Origin: HGM13006 sp900757695
GTDB lineage: Bacteria; Bacillota; Clostridia; Oscillospirales; Oscillospiraceae
Reading direction: 5' to 3'
Assembly (NCBI GenBank): GCA_959607825.1
Contig: CAUHNW010000004.1
Coordinates: 122,543 to 186,542, forward strand
DNA: 64,000 nucleotides
The position numbers and the translations under genes were made by a program. Shown piece by piece: positions 15,778 through 23,987 of this stretch; within the stretch, counting starts at the first letter, position 1; every line of letters starts with the position of its first letter. The notes below the pieces were generated by a model. That model did no database searches. It worked only from the letters and a program-made list of their open reading frames with translations, and was not told where the DNA came from.

Positions 15778-16728
15778 ATGAAAAATCGGAATATTGCGCT
15801 GCTGCTGGCAGCGGGAATGCTGCTGGGCCTGCTGAGCGGCTGCGGCGGGGAAACAGCTTCGGCCTCTGCGGCAGCCGCGAAGTCGGAGGCCACAGCGGAG
15901 GCCATGGCCAGCGCCGGTGAGACGGGAAATGCAGCGCCCAAGGCGGATCAGGTGGCCAGCGCAGGAGAGATGACCACGGTGGAAGAAGTGGTAGAGGCGG
16001 GCATGACCCCGGTTTACGCCTCGGAGCTGAAGGATGGCACCTATGAGGTGGAGATGAAATCCTCCTCCTCCATGTTTAAGGTGGACCGCTGTGAGCTTCA
16101 GGTGGAGAACGGGCAGATGCAGGCGGTGCTCTATATGTCCAGCCAGTCCTATCTCTATCTCTATGCGGGCACTGCGGAGGAAGCCGCAGCGGCAGGTGAG
16201 GACGCTTATATCCCACGGGTGGAAGCGGAGGACGGCGTGGGCAGCTTTACCCTGCCGGTGGAGGCACTGGATACCGGCGTTGCCTGTGCGGCGTTCAGCC
16301 GGAAAAAGGAAAAGTGGTATGACAGAACGCTGCTGTTCAGGGTGGACTCTCTGCCAGCGGATGCCTTTTTGGAGGCACGGGGCACCAGTGCGGCGGATTT
16401 TCTGCTGGATGACGGCGAATACACCGTGGATGTGACCCTGTCCGGCGGCTCCGGCCGTGCCAGCGTGGAATCCCCTGCGGCGCTCACGGTCAGCGGCGGC
16501 GTGTATACGGTTTCCATTGCATGGAGCAGCAACAACTATGACTATATGGTCGTGGACGGGGTTCAGTATGATCCGGTGAACACGGAGGGAAATTCCGTAT
16601 TTGAAATCCCCATCACTACCTTTGATGCGCCTGTGGCGGTGCAGGCGGATACCACTGCCATGAGCCAGCCCTATCTCATTGACTATACGCTGACCTTTGC
16701 CTCCGCTTCCGTCACTTCTGCTTCATGA
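15778..16728 (+). CDS. NEAT-like lipoprotein, candidate tetrapyrrole-binding protein
   Basis: The 316-residue lipoprotein has a lipobox LLSGC (Cys22). Two beta-sandwich-like domains follow. The second (about 220-310) reads DGEYTVDVTLSGG, GGVYTVSIAW, then YDYMVVDGVQY and ends PYLIDYTLTF. That order matches heme-binding NEAT domains, whose last strand carries the YxxxY heme ligand pair; here the pair is Tyr299 and Tyr303. The first domain (about 75-200) is similar in layout with KWYDRTLLFR. The NEAT assignment is an inference from pattern only. The protein overlaps the next gene (ATGA) and sits between the exported chelatase and the importer, so a role in capturing heme, corrin or a porphyrin at the surface is plausible. 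Confidence 0.65.
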   Translation: MKNRNIALLLAAGMLLGLLSGCGGETASASAAAAKSEATAEAMASAGETGNAAPKADQVASAGEMTTVEEVVEAGMTPVYASELKDGTYEVEMKSSSSMFKVDRCELQVENGQMQAVLYMSSQSYLYLYAGTAEEAAAAGEDAYIPRVEAEDGVGSFTLPVEALDTGVACAAFSRKKEKWYDRTLLFRVDSLPADAFLEARGTSAADFLLDDGEYTVDVTLSGGSGRASVESPAALTVSGGVYTVSIAWSSNNYDYMVVDGVQYDPVNTEGNSVFEIPITTFDAPVAVQADTTAMSQPYLIDYTLTFASASVTSAS

Positions 16729-17855
16729 GAAGGGGCAGACTGTTTGCGGCGGTACTCCTGCTGCTGGGCCTTTGCGCCTGTGGAAAACCGTCGGAGGGCG
16801 GCTGGTCGTCCATGGAGAAGACGGGAAGCATGGAGCTTCAATATGCCCGGGAGTATCAGGTGGACTACTATACCGGAGGTTATGCGCTGATCGGCATCGA
16901 AGGGATGAAATATCTGCTGGTTCCGGAGGGGAAAACTGCACCAGAGGGGATCGGCGGGGATGTTGTCATCCTACAGGAGCCCCTTTCCAATATCTATGTG
17001 GCTTCCTCTGCTGCCATGGATCTGTTTTTGCAGGCCGGGGCTATGGAACAGGTGGATATGACCAGCACCAGTGCGGAGAATTGGACCATCCCGGAAATTC
17101 GGGAGAAGGTTCTGTCGGACGATATCCTATATGTGGGGAAATACAGCGCTCCGGACTACGAGGTGGTGCTGGATGAGGGCTGCGGTCTTGCGGTGGAAAA
17201 TACCATGATCACCCACAGCCCGGAGGTAAGGGAAAAGCTGGAGCAGCTGGGCATTCCGGTACTGGTAGAGCGCTCCAGCTATGAGGAAAGCCCGCTGGGT
17301 CGGGTGGAGTGGATCAAGCTCTATGGGCTTTTTACCGGAACATTGGAGCAGGCGGAAGCCTTCTTTCAGGAAAGCGTTCAGCAGGTTCAGAGCGTCCAAA
17401 AGGAGACACAGCAGCAAAATGGTCAGGCGCCAACGGTGGTATTTTTTTATTTCACATCTTCGGGCTATGCCAACGTGCGGACTCCCCATGACTATATCGC
17501 CCAGATGATCCGGCAGGCGGGGGGCAGCTATGCCTTTACGGACGAAGAACTGGGGGATCAGGGTAGCCGTTCCACGGTCAATATGGATCTGGAGCAGTTC
17601 TTTGCGGTGGCAAAGGAAGCGGATTTTCTGATCTACAACAGCACCGTGGAGGGGGAGCTTGCCTCGCTGGATGCGCTGCTGGAAAAGAGCCCGCTGATGA
17701 AGGATTGTAAGGCGGTTCAGTCGGGAAACGTCTGGTGTACGGGGCAGAATATGTTCCAGCAGGTCAGCGGCACTGCGGAGATGATCTCCGATCTGCATGC
17801 GGTGTTCTCCGGGGATACGGCGGCGCCGCTGAATTACCTGTATCGACTGCAATAG
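16725..17855 (+). CDS. ABC importer substrate-binding lipoprotein (FepB/BtuF class)
   Basis: The 376-residue lipoprotein has an LCAC lipobox (Cys19). It has the two-lobe class III binding-protein layout: an N-lobe with YALIGIEGMKYLLVPEG and a C-lobe starting near TVVFFYFTSSGYANVRTPHDYIAQMIRQAGG. These proteins hand iron-siderophores, heme or B12 to FecCD permeases. The ligand is not shown by sequence; the cobalamin riboswitch and neighbours favour a corrinoid, heme or related tetrapyrrole. It overlaps the upstream gene by 4 bp and is followed after 12 bp by its permease gene. Confidence 0.88.
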   Translation: MRRGRLFAAVLLLLGLCACGKPSEGGWSSMEKTGSMELQYAREYQVDYYTGGYALIGIEGMKYLLVPEGKTAPEGIGGDVVILQEPLSNIYVASSAAMDLFLQAGAMEQVDMTSTSAENWTIPEIREKVLSDDILYVGKYSAPDYEVVLDEGCGLAVENTMITHSPEVREKLEQLGIPVLVERSSYEESPLGRVEWIKLYGLFTGTLEQAEAFFQESVQQVQSVQKETQQQNGQAPTVVFFYFTSSGYANVRTPHDYIAQMIRQAGGSYAFTDEELGDQGSRSTVNMDLEQFFAVAKEADFLIYNSTVEGELASLDALLEKSPLMKDCKAVQSGNVWCTGQNMFQQVSGTAEMISDLHAVFSGDTAAPLNYLYRLQ

Positions 17856-17867
17856 AAAGGAAGCGCT

Positions 17868-18890
17868 ATGCTGCAACACGAAAAGCGCCGCTGCCTTGCG
17901 GCATTTGGAATCCTTGGGGCCGGACTGCTGCTGCTCCTGCTGCTGAATCTGCGGATCGGCAGCGTAAGGGTGCCCATGGATCAGCTGTGGGAGATCCTGC
18001 GGGGAGAAAATCGGGACAGCACTGCCGGGCAGATCATCTGGACTATTCGGATGCCCCGGTTGATTGCCGCAGCGGTGCTGGGCGGTGCGCTGGCGGTGGC
18101 AGGGTTCCTGCTTCAGACGTTCTTTTCCAATCCCATTGCGGGGCCCTTTGTGCTGGGCATTTCCTCCGGGGCCAAGCTCACCGTTGCCATCGCCATGATC
18201 GTAAGCCTTCGGATGGGAGCCAGCCTCTCCTCCGGAGCCATGATCCTGTCGGCGTTTGCAGGGGCGGGCTTGTCCATGGGGATGATCCTGATGATCTCCG
18301 GGCGTGTCAATCGGATGAGTGTGCTGGTGGTCTGCGGCGTCATGATCGGCTATATCTGCTCGGCCATTACGGATTTTATGGTGACCTTTGCGGAGGATTC
18401 CAATATTGTAAATCTCCACAACTGGTCCCGGGGCAGCTTTTCCGGCACCGGCTGGGAGAATGTCAGGACCATGGTGCCGGTGGTATTGGTGGCCATACTT
18501 CTGAGCTTCCTGCTGTCCAAGCCCATGGGGGCTTACCAGCTGGGGGAGAAATATGCGGTAAGCCTTGGGGTCAATCTCCGACGGCTTCGGCTGGCGCTGA
18601 TCCTGCTGTCCAGCGTGCTGGCGGCCACAGTGACCGCCTTCGCAGGGCCGATCTCCTTTTTGGGGATTGCGACACCCCATCTCATGCGGCAGCTGCTAAA
18701 GACCGCAAAGCCGATTTTGATGATCCCGGCCTGCTTTTTGGGCGGTGCGGCGTTCTGCCTGCTCTGCGATCTTCTGGCACGGACTATGTTTTCCCCTACG
18801 GAACTGAGCATCAGCACGGTAACTGCGGTATTTGGAGCCCCTGTGGTGATCTTTATGATGCTGCACCGGCAAAAGGAGCGCTTTTCATGA
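17868..18890 (+). CDS. FecCD-family ABC permease
   Basis: The 340-residue membrane protein is of the BtuC/FhuB/FecCD class, with about ten transmembrane helices. Hallmarks are IRMPRLIAAAVLGGALAVAGFLLQTFFSNPIAGPFVLGIS near residues 60-100 and the cytosolic coupling region with GPISFLGIATPHLMRQL near residue 260. A homodimer should form the channel for the substrate delivered by the preceding lipoprotein. It overlaps the next gene by ATGA, so its ATPase partner is the N-terminal part of that fused protein. The start ATG at 17868 follows AAAGGAAGCGCT. Confidence 0.93.
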   Translation: MLQHEKRRCLAAFGILGAGLLLLLLLNLRIGSVRVPMDQLWEILRGENRDSTAGQIIWTIRMPRLIAAAVLGGALAVAGFLLQTFFSNPIAGPFVLGISSGAKLTVAIAMIVSLRMGASLSSGAMILSAFAGAGLSMGMILMISGRVNRMSVLVVCGVMIGYICSAITDFMVTFAEDSNIVNLHNWSRGSFSGTGWENVRTMVPVVLVAILLSFLLSKPMGAYQLGEKYAVSLGVNLRRLRLALILLSSVLAATVTAFAGPISFLGIATPHLMRQLLKTAKPILMIPACFLGGAAFCLLCDLLARTMFSPTELSISTVTAVFGAPVVIFMMLHRQKERFS

Positions 18891-20800
18891 ATCAGGAACC
18901 GATCAAATTAGAGACCCGGCAGCTGTGTGTGGGCTATCGCAGGAAGGCTGTTGTGTCCGGTGTGGAATTCTGCGTCCGTGCCGGGGAAATCCTTGCGTTG
19001 GTGGGACCCAATGGCGCGGGAAAATCCACCTTGATGAAGAGCATTGCCGGACAGCTTGCTTTGCAGGGTGGGACGGTACTGCTGTCAGGAAAGGATATGG
19101 TACAGCAGAGCCCCAATGAGACGGCCAAAGAGCTGTCCCTGCTGCTCACCGGGCAGACGATACCGGAGCTCATGACCTGCCGAGAGGTGGTGGCTGCCGG
19201 ACGCTATCCCTATACGGGAAGGCTGGGCATTCTTTCTCGGGAGGACTGGGACCGGGTGGATACGGCCATGGAGCGGCTCCATGCAGAGGCACTGGCGGAA
19301 CGCCCCTTTGATGCCGTCAGTGATGGACAGCGGCAGCGGGTCCTGCTGGCAAGAGCGCTGTGCCAGGAGCCAAAGGTGCTGATTCTGGACGAACCAACTG
19401 CCTATCTGGATATTCGATATCAGCTGGAGCTGGTGGAGGCACTGCGGTCACTGGCCCGGGAGGAAGATCTGGCAGTGGTGGTCAGTCTTCACGAACTGGA
19501 GCTGGTGCGCCGATGTGCGGATCGAGTGCTCTGCCTGAAAAATGGCCGGGTAGATCGCATGGATGATACCGGCACGATTTTTTCCGGGAACTATCTGGAA
19601 ACGCTCTTTGACCTGCCGGCGGGCAGCCTGCATACACAGGAGGCACCTGCCTTCCGGCACTATGTTCAGGCCGGGGGAAAGCAGCTTCGCTGCGGCTATA
19701 CCACCGGCACCTGTGCTGCGCTGGCGGCACAGGGGGCGGCCATCCGCCTGCTCACAGGCCGGTGGCCGGAGACGGTACGGCTGACCACGCCAAAGGGTCT
19801 GCCGGTGGAAGTGGCGCTGGAGCAGTGCCGGACGGAGAAGGACGGGGCGGTCTGCGGCGTGCGGAAGGACGCCGGGGATGATGTGGATGCCACCGCAGGC
19901 ATGCTCATTGAAGCGGAGGTACGGTATTGCGGGCAGAACGGAATTACCATCCAGGGCGGAGAAGGCATAGGACGGATCACAAAGCCCGGGCTGGATCAGC
20001 CGGTGGGAGCGGCGGCCATCAATTCGGTGCCCCGGAGCATGATTGCAGAAGCGGTCAAATCGGTCTGCACGGCGGCGGAATATACCGGAGGGCTTACGGT
20101 TATCATCTCGGCCCCGGAGGGAGCAGAGGTAGCCGCAAAGACCTTTAATGAAGATCTGGGGATACAGGGCGGCATTTCGATTCTGGGAACCTCAGGCATT
20201 GTGGAGCCCATGAGTCAGCAGGCACTCATTGACACCATTGCGCTGGAACTGCGGCAGCGGTATGCGGAGGGAAAGCGCCGGGTGATTCTGACCCCGGGAA
20301 ATTACGGAATGGATTATTTGCAGGAACAGGGCCTTGACCAGCTGGGGGCTCCGGTGGTGAAATGCTCGAACTTTATTGGAGATGCGCTGGACGCCGCTTC
20401 CAATTTGGACTATCAGCAGATTCTGCTGGTGGGGCATATCGGAAAGCTTGTGAAGGTGGCCGGAGGCATCATGAATACCCACTCCAGAGTGGCGGACTGC
20501 CGCCGGGAGCTGATGGCGGTGCACTGTGCGCTGGCGGGAGGAAGCACGGAATTATGCCGGGCGCTGATGGACTGCGCTACCACCGATGCCTGCATTGCAC
20601 TGCTGAAAAAGGAGCATCTGGCGGAGCCGGTGATGCACAGCTTGATGAACGCCATAGACAGGCAGCTAAAGCGCCGGGTCGGCGGAGACTGCCGGATCGG
20701 AGCCATTGTATTCTCCAAGGAATATGGACTGCTGGGCAGTACCCCGGAGGCGGAGGCGCTTCAATGTGCATGGAGGCGGGAAATGGAGGAACAGCCGTGA
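18887..20800 (+). CDS. cbiD: Fusion of ABC importer ATPase and CbiD methyltransferase
   Basis: A single uninterrupted frame encodes 637 residues. Residues 1 to about 255 are a FepC/BtuD-type ATPase: Walker A GPNGAGKST (40-48), signature VSDGQRQRV (with SDGQ instead of SGGQ), and Walker B KVLILDEPTA. Residues 267-637 are a full-length CbiD starting LRCGYTTGTCAA, with NSVPRSMI and TPGNYGMDYL further on. CbiD methylates C1 of cobalt-precorrin-5B using S-adenosylmethionine. No in-frame ATG or ribosome-binding site marks a separate CbiD start, so fusion is the natural reading. The ATPase serves the FecCD permease encoded just upstream. The two activities look independent, which ties uptake and synthesis at equal protein dose. 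Confidence 0.9.
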   Translation: MNQEPIKLETRQLCVGYRRKAVVSGVEFCVRAGEILALVGPNGAGKSTLMKSIAGQLALQGGTVLLSGKDMVQQSPNETAKELSLLLTGQTIPELMTCREVVAAGRYPYTGRLGILSREDWDRVDTAMERLHAEALAERPFDAVSDGQRQRVLLARALCQEPKVLILDEPTAYLDIRYQLELVEALRSLAREEDLAVVVSLHELELVRRCADRVLCLKNGRVDRMDDTGTIFSGNYLETLFDLPAGSLHTQEAPAFRHYVQAGGKQLRCGYTTGTCAALAAQGAAIRLLTGRWPETVRLTTPKGLPVEVALEQCRTEKDGAVCGVRKDAGDDVDATAGMLIEAEVRYCGQNGITIQGGEGIGRITKPGLDQPVGAAAINSVPRSMIAEAVKSVCTAAEYTGGLTVIISAPEGAEVAAKTFNEDLGIQGGISILGTSGIVEPMSQQALIDTIALELRQRYAEGKRRVILTPGNYGMDYLQEQGLDQLGAPVVKCSNFIGDALDAASNLDYQQILLVGHIGKLVKVAGGIMNTHSRVADCRRELMAVHCALAGGSTELCRALMDCATTDACIALLKKEHLAEPVMHSLMNAIDRQLKRRVGGDCRIGAIVFSKEYGLLGSTPEAEALQCAWRREMEEQP

Positions 20801-21552
20801 TACACTTTATAGGAGCAGGGCCCGGTGCGCCGGATCTTATCACCCTGCGGGGGGCAGAGCTGCTCCGACAGGCGGATGTGGTGATCTATGCGGGCAGTCT
20901 GGTGAATCCGGTACTGCTGGGGTTGTGCCGAGAGGACTGCAAGGTATACAACAGTGCCCAGATGACACTGGAACAGGTCTTTACGGTCTGCAAGGAGGCG
21001 GAGCGGAATGGGAAAACCACCGCCCGGCTCCACACCGGAGATCCCAGCATCTACGGGGCCATTCGGGAGCAGATGGATCTGTTGGAGGCTGCGGGGATCC
21101 CCTTTGATGTGACCCCCGGCGTATCCAGCTTCTGCGGGGCTGCCGCTGCGATCCCGGCGGAATACACCCTGCCGGGAATCAGCCAGACGGTGATCCTCAC
21201 CCGCATGGAAGGCCGGACGCCGGTACCGAAGGGAGAGGGAATCGCAGACCTTGCCCGCCACGGAGCGGCAATGGTGATTTTCCTGTCTGCGGGTATGCTG
21301 CCCAAACTTCAGGAGCAGCTGCTCAAGGGTGCTTACACCCCGGAGACTCCGGCGGCGCTGGTCTATAAGGCCACATGGCCCGAGGAAAAGGTGGTACATA
21401 CCCCCTTGGGCGGGCTGGCGGAGGCCGGAGCGGCCCATGGAATCTCCAAAACAGCGCTGGTGCTGGTGGGGGATTTTTTGGGAAGCAGCTATGACCGCAG
21501 TCGGCTCTATGATCCCGCCTTTTCCACGGAGTTCCGGGAGGCAACTAGATGA
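20797..21552 (+). CDS. cbiF: Precorrin-4 C11-methyltransferase
   Basis: The 251-residue cytosolic protein uses SAM to methylate C11 of cobalt-precorrin-4. Motifs are IHFIGAGPGAPDLITLRG at the N-terminus, IYAGSLV, TGDPSIYGAIREQ (the family glycine-rich loop) and TPGVSSFCGAAAAI. A GTG start at 20797 overlaps the upstream stop and has GGAGG 8 nt before it; no ATG lies nearby in frame. It is translationally coupled on both sides. Confidence 0.95.
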   Translation: MIHFIGAGPGAPDLITLRGAELLRQADVVIYAGSLVNPVLLGLCREDCKVYNSAQMTLEQVFTVCKEAERNGKTTARLHTGDPSIYGAIREQMDLLEAAGIPFDVTPGVSSFCGAAAAIPAEYTLPGISQTVILTRMEGRTPVPKGEGIADLARHGAAMVIFLSAGMLPKLQEQLLKGAYTPETPAALVYKATWPEEKVVHTPLGGLAEAGAAHGISKTALVLVGDFLGSSYDRSRLYDPAFSTEFREATR

Positions 21553-22544
21553 ATATTCAGCTCATTTCCTTTACGAACCGGGGCGAAGGGCTGGCAAACC
21601 GTCTGGCGGAAGGGCTTGCGGGAGAGGCCATGCGCTGCGGACGGCCTCTGTCGCTGGATGCATGGACGAGGCAGAGCTTTTTGCATGCAGATGGGCTGAT
21701 CTTTGTGGGTGCGGCGGGGATTGCGGTCCGTGCCATTGCACCCTATGTAAAGTCGAAAGCACAGGACCCCGCTGTGGTGGTGGTGGACGAAACCGGACGG
21801 TTTGCTATTTCCCTGCTCAGCGGCCATTTGGGCGGTGCAAATGCACTGGCACAGCAGGTGGCCAGACTGTGCGGCGCAACCCCTGTGATCACCACTGCCA
21901 CAGACCAAAACGGCGTGTTTGCGGTGGACAGCTGGGCCAAGATTCAGGGCTGCATGGTGCAAAATCCCCAGAGAATCAAGCATATTTCTGCCCGGCTGCT
22001 GTCCGGCGGGACCATTCGGGTGTGCAGCCCGTGGCCCATTGAGGGAATGCCGCCCCATGGCGTACAGCTGGCGCAGAATGAGGCGCCTGATGTGCTTCTG
22101 ACCATAAACAGGACAGAAGGGGACATGCTGAAAATCATTCCAAGGATCGCCGTTTTGGGGGTCGGCTGCAAGCGGAATGCCGGTCAGGCGGCCATTGAGA
22201 AGGCTTTTCAGGCCATATGTGCCGAGGCAAATCTGGATGAAGCAGCGGTTGGGCTAGTGTGCAGTATTGACCGGAAAGCGGACGAACCGGGGCTGCTGGA
22301 ATTTTGTAAGGCCCATGGACTGCCCTTTGAGACCTACACGGCGGAGCAGCTGCGGCAGGCGGAAGGAAGCTTCTGTTCCTCGGCGTTTGTACGGGAGACC
22401 ACCGGTGTGGACAATGTGTGCGAGCGGAGCGCAGTGCTGGGCAGCGGCGGTACATTGTATGTGAAAAAGCATGCGGGTAGCGGCGTGACCATGGCGGTGG
22501 CGCTGCGGCCCTTTCATCCGGATTGGAGGTGGCAGTATGAATAA
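21549..22544 (+). CDS. cbiG: Cobalt-precorrin 5A hydrolase
   Basis: The 331-residue CbiG opens the delta-lactone of cobalt-precorrin-5A and releases acetaldehyde. The N-terminal domain shows LISFTNRGEGLANRL and IFVGAAGIAVRAIAPYV, then VVDETGRFAISLLSGHLGGAN, the conserved core. A linker with ITTATDQNGVFAVD precedes the C-terminal domain (LGVGCKRNA). Start and stop overlap its neighbours by 4-8 bp. Length and domain order are normal for the single-gene anaerobic version. Confidence 0.94.
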   Translation: MNIQLISFTNRGEGLANRLAEGLAGEAMRCGRPLSLDAWTRQSFLHADGLIFVGAAGIAVRAIAPYVKSKAQDPAVVVVDETGRFAISLLSGHLGGANALAQQVARLCGATPVITTATDQNGVFAVDSWAKIQGCMVQNPQRIKHISARLLSGGTIRVCSPWPIEGMPPHGVQLAQNEAPDVLLTINRTEGDMLKIIPRIAVLGVGCKRNAGQAAIEKAFQAICAEANLDEAAVGLVCSIDRKADEPGLLEFCKAHGLPFETYTAEQLRQAEGSFCSSAFVRETTGVDNVCERSAVLGSGGTLYVKKHAGSGVTMAVALRPFHPDWRWQYE

Positions 22545-23262
22545 GCTCTTTTTGGTAGGCTTGGGCCCCGGCGATCCCCAGGGGATGACGGAGGCGGCCA
22601 GAGCGGCGCTGGAACAGGCAGAGGTGCTCTGCGGCTATACGGTGTATCTGGATCTGGTGAAGGAACAGTTCCCGGAGAAGGAGACCTATACCACTCCCAT
22701 GACCCGGGAGCTGGAACGCTGCCAGTGGGCTGTGAATCGGGCGGCACAGGGGAAAATCGTGGCTATGCTCTGCTCTGGTGATGCGGGAGTTTACGGCATG
22801 GCCGGGCCGGTACTGGAACTGGCGGAGGGAAAAAACGTGGAAATCGAAGTGGTGCCCGGGGTGACTGCGGCCATCAGCGGCGCTGCGGTTCTGGGGGCAC
22901 CCCTGATGCATGATTTTTGCGTGATCTCCCTGTCCGATCTTCTAACCCCATGGGAGACCATTGCACGGCGGCTTCGCTGTGCGGCGGCAGGGGATTTTTC
23001 CATAGTGCTCTATAATCCACGATCCAAAAAGCGCCCGGAGCATCTCCGGCGGGCCTGCCAGATCCTATTGGAAGAAAAAAGCCCGGATACAGTCTGCGGC
23101 TGGGTGCGGAACATCGGAAGAGCCGGGCAAACCCATGGAGTTGTGACGCTGGGAGAGCTGGGCAGAATGGAGCTGGATATGTTTACAACGGTGTTCATCG
23201 GCGCATCGTCCACGAAAGTGATAGATGGCCGCATGGTAACACCTCGGGGGTACCGGACATGA
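22537..23262 (+). CDS. cbiH: Precorrin-3B C17-methyltransferase
   Basis: The 241-residue SAM-dependent enzyme performs C17 methylation and ring contraction in the cobalt-early pathway. The N-terminus is LFLVGLGPGDPQGMTEAA, followed by GYTVYLDLV, SGDAGVYGMAGPVLEL and VVPGVTAAISGAAVLGAPLMHDF, all typical of CbiH/CobJ. It carries only the methyltransferase domain, with no fused ferredoxin-like region. ATG at 22537 has GGAGG upstream and overlaps cbiG by 8 bp. Confidence 0.95.
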   Translation: MNKLFLVGLGPGDPQGMTEAARAALEQAEVLCGYTVYLDLVKEQFPEKETYTTPMTRELERCQWAVNRAAQGKIVAMLCSGDAGVYGMAGPVLELAEGKNVEIEVVPGVTAAISGAAVLGAPLMHDFCVISLSDLLTPWETIARRLRCAAAGDFSIVLYNPRSKKRPEHLRRACQILLEEKSPDTVCGWVRNIGRAGQTHGVVTLGELGRMELDMFTTVFIGASSTKVIDGRMVTPRGYRT

Positions 23263-23987
23263 AGCTGCTGATCTTTGGCGGCACCACAGAGGGACGGATG
23301 CTGGCGAAAACGCTGACAGAGCGGGGGAATCAGGTGACGGTCAGTGTGGCGACCCACTTGGGTGCCGAAGAACTGCGGGGCATTCCCTGCGAGATATGGG
23401 AGGGGCGGCTGGACGAGACGGCCATGGCAGAGCGCATTCGGGGCTTTCCGCTGGTCATCGATGCCACCCATCCCTACGCAGAGGAGGTATCCCGGCACAT
23501 CAGGGCTGCCTGCGGCGAGACGGGCGTTCCCCTGCGCCGGGTACTGCGGGCAGAGTCCCGGGAGGAGGGCTGCATCCGGGTGGACAGCTGTAAGGCTGCG
23601 GCGGAGTATCTCCGGCATCGGATCGGCAATGTGCTGGTGGCGACAGGGTCAAAGGCCCTGCGGGACTATGCAGTCCTGTCTCCCCAGCGGCTGTATCCAC
23701 GGGTGCTGCCCACCCATGAGGCACTGGAGCTCTGCGAGGAGATGGGAATCCCCCACCGCAACATTCTTGCGCTGCAGGGGCCGTTTTCCTTGAAAATGAA
23801 CATTGCCATGCTGGAGCAATACAGGATCTCCTATCTGGTTACCAAGGATGGCGGAAAGGCCGGGGGCTTTGATGAAAAGCGGCAGGCGGCGGAGGAAACC
23901 GGCGCACAGCTGATTTTGGTGGGAAGACCGCCGGATCAGGGGATATCCATGGAGCAGCTGCTTCGGGAATTGGAGGGACAGCCATGA
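23259..23987 (+). CDS. cbiJ: Cobalt-precorrin-6A reductase
   Basis: The 242-residue NAD(P)H-dependent reductase of the macrocycle has a Rossmann start LLIFGGTTEGRMLAKTL, the family motif VIDATHPYAEEVSRHIRAAC, and a C-terminal YLVTKDGGKAGGFDEK segment. It overlaps cbiH and cbiET by 4 bp each. The length is typical of CbiJ/CobK. Confidence 0.94.
   Translation: MKLLIFGGTTEGRMLAKTLTERGNQVTVSVATHLGAEELRGIPCEIWEGRLDETAMAERIRGFPLVIDATHPYAEEVSRHIRAACGETGVPLRRVLRAESREEGCIRVDSCKAAAEYLRHRIGNVLVATGSKALRDYAVLSPQRLYPRVLPTHEALELCEEMGIPHRNILALQGPFSLKMNIAMLEQYRISYLVTKDGGKAGGFDEKRQAAEETGAQLILVGRPPDQGISMEQLLRELEGQP

Noticed and set aside
17127..18680. 517-residue minus-strand frame over the permease and binding-protein genes
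   Set aside because: Antisense to two clear importer genes, no initiation signal, no motif.
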